From positions 1 through 13,783 of the forward strand of contig CAILAF010000175.1 of assembly GCA_903832075.1 (NCBI GenBank): 13,783 nt of DNA, in the 5' to 3' direction. The number at the start of each line of letters is the position of its first letter. Position 1 is the stretch's first letter. Of this stretch, positions 8,190 through 13,783 are shown one piece after another. The notes under the pieces were generated by a model. The model did no database searches. It saw only the letters and a list, made by a program, of their open reading frames with translations, and was not told the DNA's origin. Source of the stretch: an uncultured Chitinophagaceae bacterium (GTDB taxonomy: Bacteria > Bacteroidota > Bacteroidia > Chitinophagales > Chitinophagaceae). Both the position numbers and the translations under genes were made by a program.

Positions 8190-9152
8190 CTAATCGCCAT
8201 ATCTGATAATATAAATCTCTACTCTTCTATTTTCCCAAACAGGTTGTTCAAGAGATATTAATGGCAATCTTTTACCAAAAGCCCTTGTAATGATTCGCTT
8301 TTTATCAATCTTCCCTTGAGTCATCAAATATGTTTCAGCCATATTCACTCTGTTAACAGATAACTTTTCGTTATACTCTTTATTTCCCATTAAATCTGTA
8401 TGACCGATTAAAACTACATCCAATCTTTCATCACTTTTTAAATCTTGAATTACGCTATCCATTGTATGCATTGAAGCTTGTGAATTTTGATAACTATCAA
8501 AATCAAAATGTATAATATAACTTGGCGTTGCAATTAATTTTCCGCTACTTGTTATAGAAGTAGTATCTATTTTAACTTCAGCTGGTGTAACAACTAAAGG
8601 AATTTCATTTGGCAAATTTGAATTGATAATAATACTTGTACCACACATTTCGGCTCTGTATTGTTTTGCACAAGTAATATTGACTGCGTATGTATTTGCA
8701 TCTTGCTTAATTAGCAAACTATCAGCTGGTTTTTCTTTTCCATTACTTTCTCTTTCAAAAAATTTTAAACTAGAATTCTGTGGAGGCTTTTTTAATGCAG
8801 CATATTCATTAAGTCGTTTTTTAGATAATGGTGTTTGAATTTTTGAAAACCAATTTGCAGCACTATCATAAATTTTGTTTTGCCAATAAGATTCAGCAAG
8901 GTTCTCAATATTGTTGGGGTCTTTATTCCCTGTAATTGTTAAATACAAATTATAATAAGGAATGGCATTCCCATAATTTCCATCTTTATATTCTGTAGTG
9001 GCTTGTCTTAATACATCAATCAGCAAACAATCTTTACATTTTAATCTTGTTTGTCCGTAAGTTGCTTGCGCTTTCAATTGAGAAGAAGAAAGTAGAACAA
9101 CTATGAAGTAAATTAAGTATAAAAATACTTTTTTAGAATTCTTAGTTTTCAT
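8190..9152 (-). CDS. Periplasmic OmpA-family peptidoglycan-binding protein with N-terminal TPR-like region
   Basis: This 320-residue exported protein probably tethers an envelope structure to peptidoglycan. It has a signal peptide, MKTKNSKKVF plus a hydrophobic core, with likely cleavage after LKAQ (about 29). There is no lipobox Cys. Residues about 45-105 look like one or two TPR helical pairs (ATTEYKDGNYGNAIPYYNLY, then a SYWQNKIYDSAANWF helix). A poorly characterised middle (about 120-205) leads into the OmpA domain (about 212-316). That domain shows IIHFDFDSY, the GHTDLMGNKEYNEKLSVNR core from 250, and NRRVEIYI from 308. The GHTD Asp and NRR Arg are the usual diaminopimelate-contacting positions. 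No N-terminal beta-barrel is present. CKDC (39-42) plus Cys161 and Cys170 could form disulfides. The gene starts 34 bases after the T9SS-A gene, which argues for an operon. PorE-like T9SS proteins combine TPR and OmpA domains but are longer, lipidated and carry extra domains, so I do not assign that name. Confidence 0.88.
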   Translation of the reverse strand: MKTKNSKKVFLYLIYFIVVLLSSSQLKAQATYGQTRLKCKDCLLIDVLRQATTEYKDGNYGNAIPYYNLYLTITGNKDPNNIENLAESYWQNKIYDSAANWFSKIQTPLSKKRLNEYAALKKPPQNSSLKFFERESNGKEKPADSLLIKQDANTYAVNITCAKQYRAEMCGTSIIINSNLPNEIPLVVTPAEVKIDTTSITSSGKLIATPSYIIHFDFDSYQNSQASMHTMDSVIQDLKSDERLDVVLIGHTDLMGNKEYNEKLSVNRVNMAETYLMTQGKIDKKRIITRAFGKRLPLISLEQPVWENRRVEIYIIRYGD

Positions 9153-9186
9153 GTCGAAATTTTATACAATTTAATGCTAATCCGTT

Positions 9187-11037
9187 TTATTCTCTTACCC
9201 ATTTCTGAGTTTGCAATTTTTGTCCATCCCCCATCAAACTAATGAAATAAACACCACCAACTAATTTTTGTGTTGCGGCTGTATTTGTCATTCCTTTCAA
9301 TACACTTTTAAATTCGCCTGTTTGTATTAATCTTCCATTATCATCCATCAATTGCCAAGTAAGTCTATTAAAACTTGTGTTACTCATTAAAATAAATTTA
9401 TTATCGGCAGATGGATTATTCATGAGTGTCACAGAGATTGGTACATTACTTTCATAAAATTTAGATGAATGCAAATAAAGAGGCGTTGGAGAATAAGCAA
9501 GAGAAGTATTAAAACCATTGGCAGACGCGGTTTTCACATAATTTCCGGTAAGAGCAGATTGTGCATTTGCGAATGAACTATTATAATATTTGCCCTCTAT
9601 GTTATTAATGTTTTTAACATTCACCAATAAATTAATAGTATCAGATTTTTTTACCGTTAGTATGGATGATGGCTTTAATAATAAAGTATCACCGCCATTG
9701 AGTCCATCATAATTCTCATTAATTTCTAACGATCCTGTTGCAGATAATGAAAGAATTTTAAATGGAAAAGTTGCACCTAACGTATTACTTAAATTATTCG
9801 AAACATTTACATTTCCTAAATTTACTAAACTTGAATTATCTACTATAATAGTAAAAGCTATATTATAACTATTATCTTCTTTTGAAAATATAATCTCAGC
9901 GTTTTCAGCTAAGCCTAATTTTTCAGGAGCATAAATAATTCCATTAACCGATTTGCTAAAAAATTCATTCTGTTCAAATGATCTTACAAATTTTCTACCA
10001 ACCAAACTGCTACTCCATAAATTATGAATTCTTGCAAAAGTGGTATAAATCATGTCCGAAACTTGTATCGTATCCCAAGCTTCGTTTGCTTTATCATAAT
10101 GAGAAATATAAGGTTGATTATTATTTTTATTTGTAAGATTACTCTGCAACGAATTTGGAATATCTAAGAATACATCCATTTCTGCAATTTCATTTGTACT
10201 CTTACCAATGTTCCAAGTAGTTTGAATTAAAGTTGAATCATTATAAGTGCTGCTCAATAAATTATTACTCATCATATTAAATGGACGCACTCTAAAATTT
10301 TGTGCAGTTCCTTTATATGCAACAATTGCAGGAGTATAATAATTTGCATCTGCTCCAACTGGAAACACTATTTGTCCGGAAGAGTTACTTAGTTTTCCTC
10401 TATATAAAAAACCACCATTCGATTCAGTACCAGTAACAATATAATTACTTGCAGAATAACCGGTAATTGTTCCAGGATCATTAACACCAACTTGAAGATT
10501 ATTTCCATTCACCCAAAATTTACCATTCATAAAATTCATGGTATTACGAACTTCAATATCTGTTGATCCTGTTAATAGAATTCCTTTCGCATTATCAACT
10601 TGCAAGTTTGGAAAAGCCGGACCATTATTATTATTAACACTAAAACCACCTGAAATTAATTGTGGTTGCTGAGAAGATTGAGAAAAATTATTAAACCAAA
10701 ATAATCCACCTGTTCCTGAAAAGCTTGTTGGTATTGATGTTCCAGCAGAATAACTTTTTTCATCGGGCATTGTTGCCAAAGAATCATTTGTCCAAGATGT
10801 TCCCATAAATTTTATTACTGCCCCTGGTTTTGATCCAATATTTCCGGCATTTGAAACATTACTAAAAATACCTATCGAACTTCCATGAACAAACACATTC
10901 GCATTTGGTGCTACATACATACTTTGGCTTCTAACGAATTCAACCATTAATATCAAAACGAAAAATAATAAAGCAACGGTAATTTTTATTCGAGCATTTA
11001 TTCTATGATCTCGAAATTGAATGATATAATTTTTCAT
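9187..11037 (-). CDS. T9SS type A secreted surface protein with DUF11-like domain
   Basis: This 616-residue protein has a long N-terminal leader: basic residues 1-18, hydrophobic 19-33, then a cleavage region near VRSQS (about 38). Residues about 40-350 are Asn/Ser/Gly-rich beta-structure. They include a segment familiar from Bacteroidota surface proteins (NYIVTGTESNGGFLYRG, then IVFPVGADANYYTPAI, about 198-239). Residues about 385-500 resemble a DUF11-type repeat: YNIAFTIIVDNSSLVNLGNV, ATGSLEINENYDG, then SILTVKKSDTINLLVNVKN. Residues about 540-616 match a type A T9SS sorting domain: NPSADNKF, WQLMDDNGRLIQTGE, LVGGVYFISL and a basic WVRE end. Export through T9SS and display or release at the surface is therefore expected. 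It follows the fibre-like gene by 131 bases and precedes the OmpA gene by 34. No enzymatic motif is visible, so a structural or adhesive role is my inference. A later in-frame start is possible because the leader is long. Confidence 0.87.
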   Translation of the reverse strand: MKNYIIQFRDHRINARIKITVALLFFVLILMVEFVRSQSMYVAPNANVFVHGSSIGIFSNVSNAGNIGSKPGAVIKFMGTSWTNDSLATMPDEKSYSAGTSIPTSFSGTGGLFWFNNFSQSSQQPQLISGGFSVNNNNGPAFPNLQVDNAKGILLTGSTDIEVRNTMNFMNGKFWVNGNNLQVGVNDPGTITGYSASNYIVTGTESNGGFLYRGKLSNSSGQIVFPVGADANYYTPAIVAYKGTAQNFRVRPFNMMSNNLLSSTYNDSTLIQTTWNIGKSTNEIAEMDVFLDIPNSLQSNLTNKNNNQPYISHYDKANEAWDTIQVSDMIYTTFARIHNLWSSSLVGRKFVRSFEQNEFFSKSVNGIIYAPEKLGLAENAEIIFSKEDNSYNIAFTIIVDNSSLVNLGNVNVSNNLSNTLGATFPFKILSLSATGSLEINENYDGLNGGDTLLLKPSSILTVKKSDTINLLVNVKNINNIEGKYYNSSFANAQSALTGNYVKTASANGFNTSLAYSPTPLYLHSSKFYESNVPISVTLMNNPSADNKFILMSNTSFNRLTWQLMDDNGRLIQTGEFKSVLKGMTNTAATQKLVGGVYFISLMGDGQKLQTQKWVRE

Positions 11038-11168
11038 AGAATTTTAAATTAATAGGATGATGGAAATAACTTTTAAAGAGTATTAATAATTTTTATTTTT
11101 AAAAGCTTGATTAGTCAAATAAAAAACCTTAACTCTATTTAGTAAAAACATTTTGTATTATTCATTTC

Positions 11169-13783
11169 CTAATTACTACCACCTACATTACTGAAATTAA
11201 TCCAATGGGTACCATCAGAAATTAAATGTATCCAGTTACTTGTTGCATTATCACCATCAATACTTATAGTAGTAACTTTAGAACTTGAGCTAAACCAAAT
11301 CTGTTGACTACTGGTAGTATTTAATGTTATATTAGAACTCGTCATATTTTTTATAAAATATTCTTTTCCAGTAACACCTACTGCTGTTGGCAATGTAAAT
11401 GTTGAAGATGATGACCCAGTATAAATTAAAAACTTATCTGTAGTGGCAATTGAATAAGTAGCTGCTGTGATAGTTGCAACTGCATTACCATTTACAGCCA
11501 TAGAAATTGAAGATGTTTTTGCATATGGTGCCAACATGCTTGCTGTATCACTCGCTACTATTCCACCTGCGTATTTTACTAAATCCAATGGAGTTGTTTT
11601 TGTTATTTGTCCTGTTGATGAATTGATAGTAGCAACACTATCAGTATTCGTACCAAGAGGAACCGATGTTAATGTTAAAGATGATGCTGTTAAACTATTT
11701 GTACCAAGATTCACATTTGTCGTTGCACCGGTATATGGAATATATTTTCCACTTCTAGCATAACCACTTAACATTGCTAATGTATCACTTACATTAACTT
11801 TTGCAGTTGATAATGTATTAATACTTGTGAAATAGTTGGATAACATAGATGCAGTATCTGTTGCCTTTAGTGTACTAATCCATGATGTTGCACCGGTTCC
11901 ATCAGTTTGCAAAACTTGACCATTTGTTCCGGTATTTGTTGGTAAAGTTAGATTCCATGTTCCTGCTGTGTTGCCCGGCTGTAATGTAACTGTTCCTGAT
12001 GTTGCTCCATTCAATAATATCTGACCTGTTGATCCTGAATTTGCTCCAACACTTATTTGGTTATCAAACCATGCAGCAGGCAAAGTACTTCTATGCAATA
12101 CATTTAACTGAGCGGTTGTATTTGCTGTTGATGAACCTATTGTTGTAGAAGTATTCACATCGTTATTAACTATCAAGCCGACTGTAGGTGTTGGTGTATT
12201 TGAAGGTTGAATTTGAAAATAAATTGGATTACCCGCAGCTAAAGTCATCGTATTATTAGATTCTGAAGTTAAAGTAGATTGCGTAGGTGAAACTTGCATT
12301 ACAAAATCTTTATCGGCTGTATTTGCTACATTATAAGTTGATACTTCTAAAAAAGTTGGTTTATTCGCGTAAGTTGGAGCAATTACAAAACCTACATTGT
12401 AATCACTCAAACTATTACCAATGTTCATATGCCCCCGTGGATAACCAAGACCAGGATTATAAGCTGTATATGTAACTGTTGCACCAGATACAGATGAGGA
12501 AATGATAGGTGATATTCTTTGATATGGTGTTAGCATATTTGCGGTATCAGAAATTTTAACTCTATTGCTTAACATGTAAGCAGTATCTGTTTTTCGCAAG
12601 TACGGTAATACCATTGATGCTGTATCACTATACTTTGCATATCCTGTTAATGAAGGAAGATTAGATGTTCTTGCATAGTTTGATAACATTGTTGTTGTAT
12701 CACTTATTTTTAAACGATTACTCAACATAAAAGCAGTATCCGTTCTTCTTAAATATGGTAATATCATTGATGCAGTATCACTATACTTTGCATATCCTGT
12801 TAATGAAGGAAGATTAGATGTTCTTGCATAGTTTGATAACATTGTTGTTGTATCACTCACATTTACTTTTGAAGTTGTTAATGCATTAACCCTTGACAAA
12901 TAATTCGATAACATGCTTGTTGTATCTCCAATATTTACTTTGCTTGCAATATTTGTGGTTAATGTATTGATTCCTGTTCTATAATTTGTTAGCATTGATG
13001 TTGTATCACTAATCCTTAAACGATTACCCAACATAAAACTCGTATCAGCTTTTCTTAAATAGGGTAATACCAATGATGCTGTATCAGTATACTTCTCATA
13101 CCCATTTAATGATTGTAGACTAGAAGTTTTTGCATACGGAGATAACATATTTGCTGTATCACTCACATTTACTTTCCCTGAAATATTTGGAATAGATGAT
13201 GTCTTTGCATAGTTCGTTAACATTGTAGCTGTATCACTTACATTTACTTTCCCTGCAACATTTGTTGTTAATGTATTGATTCGTGATAAATAATTCGATA
13301 ACATATTTGATGTATCACCAATGTTTACCTTTCCTGAAACATCTGGAATAGCTGATGTCTTCGCATAGTTCGTTAACATTGTAGCTGTATCACTCACGTT
13401 TACTTTTGAAGTTGTTAATGCATTTATTCTTGATAAATAATTTGATAACATATTTGTTGTATCACTCACATTTACTTTCCCGGAAATATCTGGAATAGCT
13501 GATGTCTTCGCATAGTTCGTTAACATTGTAGCTGTATCACTCACATTTACTTTCCCGGAAATATTTGGAATAGCTGATGTCTTCGCATAGTTCGTTAACA
13601 TTCCAGCTGTATCACTCACGTTTACTTTTGAAGTTGTTAATACATTTATTCTTGATAAATAATTTGATAACATGTTTGTTGTATCACTCACATTTACTTT
13701 CCCGGAAATATTTGGAATAGCTGATGTCTTCGCATAGTTCGTTAACATTCCAGCTGTATCACTCACGTTTACTTTTGAAGTTG
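11169..13783 (-). CDS. Repeat-rich fibre-like surface protein, N-terminus beyond the window
   Basis: The frame is open through the right edge. The residues read at the edge (TSKVNVSDT) are mid-repeat, so the true start is further right and the GTG at 13766 is an ordinary Val codon inside the repeat. Residue numbers here count from that GTG (865 residues). Residues 1-415 are about 20 copies of a (S/T/G)DTxxML(S/T)(N/P)Y unit. Residues about 416-635 are a non-repeat Thr/Asn/Gly-rich region ending in a tail-fibre-like segment (WNLTLPTNTGTNGQVLQ, TDGTGATSW). Three more DTxxM units follow at 636, 660 and 739. The C-terminal domain (about 755-865) has FTLPTAVGVTGKEYFIKN, ITLNTTSSQQIWF and DGTHWINF, a beta-rich pattern common in phage tail fibres and Bacteroidota fibre-like proteins. 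There is no recognisable T9SS sorting tail, transmembrane anchor or Cys. No phage structural or assembly genes are nearby, so a cellular surface fibre is more likely than a tail fibre. Its signal peptide cannot be seen. Confidence 0.85.
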   Translation of the reverse strand, partial: TSKVNVSDTAGMLTNYAKTSAIPNISGKVNVSDTTNMLSNYLSRINVLTTSKVNVSDTAGMLTNYAKTSAIPNISGKVNVSDTATMLTNYAKTSAIPDISGKVNVSDTTNMLSNYLSRINALTTSKVNVSDTATMLTNYAKTSAIPDVSGKVNIGDTSNMLSNYLSRINTLTTNVAGKVNVSDTATMLTNYAKTSSIPNISGKVNVSDTANMLSPYAKTSSLQSLNGYEKYTDTASLVLPYLRKADTSFMLGNRLRISDTTSMLTNYRTGINTLTTNIASKVNIGDTTSMLSNYLSRVNALTTSKVNVSDTTTMLSNYARTSNLPSLTGYAKYSDTASMILPYLRRTDTAFMLSNRLKISDTTTMLSNYARTSNLPSLTGYAKYSDTASMVLPYLRKTDTAYMLSNRVKISDTANMLTPYQRISPIISSSVSGATVTYTAYNPGLGYPRGHMNIGNSLSDYNVGFVIAPTYANKPTFLEVSTYNVANTADKDFVMQVSPTQSTLTSESNNTMTLAAGNPIYFQIQPSNTPTPTVGLIVNNDVNTSTTIGSSTANTTAQLNVLHRSTLPAAWFDNQISVGANSGSTGQILLNGATSGTVTLQPGNTAGTWNLTLPTNTGTNGQVLQTDGTGATSWISTLKATDTASMLSNYFTSINTLSTAKVNVSDTLAMLSGYARSGKYIPYTGATTNVNLGTNSLTASSLTLTSVPLGTNTDSVATINSSTGQITKTTPLDLVKYAGGIVASDTASMLAPYAKTSSISMAVNGNAVATITAATYSIATTDKFLIYTGSSSSTFTLPTAVGVTGKEYFIKNMTSSNITLNTTSSQQIWFSSSSKVTTISIDGDNATSNWIHLISDGTHWINFSNVGGSN
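12622..12857. repeat. Perfect 83-bp direct repeat, period 153 bp
   Basis: Bases 12622-12704 are identical to 12775-12857. The period is 153 bp, or 51 codons, so it is frame-preserving. It lies in the left part of the fibre array, encodes the SNLPSLTGYAKYSDTAS type unit, and differs in sequence from the repeat at the right edge. Confidence 0.92.
13533..13783. repeat. Perfect direct repeat of at least 104 bp, period 147 bp
   Basis: Bases 13533-13636 are identical to 13680-13783 across all 104 positions, and the second copy runs into the window end. The period is 147 bp, or 49 codons, so gain or loss of a copy keeps frame. Identity at third positions points to recent duplication or gene conversion within the fibre gene. 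Confidence 0.93.

Larger units (their letters stand above)
12522..13783 (-). repeat. Array of about 20 DTxxMLxNY protein repeats, continuing past the window edge
   Basis: Units of 18-27 residues alternate in type. One type runs VSDTxxMLTNYAKTSxIPxI then SGKVN. A second runs VSDTTNMLSNYLSRINxLTT then SKVN. A third, degenerate type runs YSDTASMxLPYLRRTDTAFM then LSNRLK. Units group into dimers of 49 residues (147 bp) at the right and 51 residues (153 bp) at the left. The alternation suggests that duplication acts on pairs of units. Confidence 0.9.

Noticed and set aside
9187..11037. Naming the T9SS-A protein a protease or glycosidase
   Set aside because: Many T9SS substrates are enzymes, but I see no catalytic motif in the 616 residues.
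11100..11130. Possible small hairpin and TATTTG element between the fibre gene and the T9SS-A gene
   Set aside because: The TTGA/TCAA stem is only 4 bp, and the TATTTG on the - strand has no TTTG partner at the expected -33 distance, so I call neither a terminator nor a promoter.
13764..13766. GTG as translation start of the fibre gene
   Set aside because: The same Val codon occurs in other units of the array, and the frame with the repeat pattern (TSKVN) continues to the window edge. It is internal.
11169..13783. Prophage tail-fibre gene
   Set aside because: The C-terminal motifs resemble tail fibres, but the neighbours are a T9SS-sorted protein and an OmpA protein, with no phage structural, lysis or integrase genes in the window.

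Overview
The window looks like chromosomal DNA of a low-GC Bacteroidota bacterium. A Chitinophagales/Sphingobacteriales-type gliding or surface-colonising organism is my inference. Three things support the phylum: a gliding-motility-associated (CHU_C, type B) C-terminal sorting domain on a giant PKD adhesin, a type A T9SS sorting tail on a second secreted protein, and AT-rich, Shine-Dalgarno-poor start regions. There is no tRNA, rRNA, insertion sequence, integrase or CRISPR array.

Layout. Positions 1-221 hold the end of a probable terminator and a paired direct-repeat regulatory region. A 1407-residue secreted PKD adhesin follows on the + strand (222-4445). The 469-base gap from 4446 to 4914 holds a second copy of the paired direct repeats, a 48-codon small ORF (4584-4730) and two strong back-to-back terminators. 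Everything after that is on the - strand: a soluble six-PAS sensor histidine kinase (4915-7911), a 278-base gap with nothing convincing in it, then, in transcription order from the right edge, a repeat-built fibre-like protein cut by the window end (11169-13783), a T9SS-secreted protein with a DUF11-like domain (9187-11037) and a periplasmic OmpA/peptidoglycan-binding protein (8190-9152). The last two are 34 bases apart and probably co-transcribed; the fibre gene lies 131 bases upstream of them.

How the parts may work together. The window is mostly cell-surface biology. The adhesin is a T9SS type B substrate, and the fibre/T9SS-A/OmpA trio looks like an envelope cassette with an exposed fibre, an exposed partner and a wall-anchored periplasmic protein. 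The histidine kinase has no response regulator in the window, so its link to either group is only positional.

The most interesting signal is regulatory. Two pairs of direct repeats (core TTGACGATTTA, exact 21-bp period) lie upstream of the adhesin and upstream of the small ORF. Each is followed about 45 bp later by a similar ACTTT(A)TACAT box. This geometry resembles LytTR-type response-regulator sites and suggests one regulator controls both the adhesin and a small downstream transcript.
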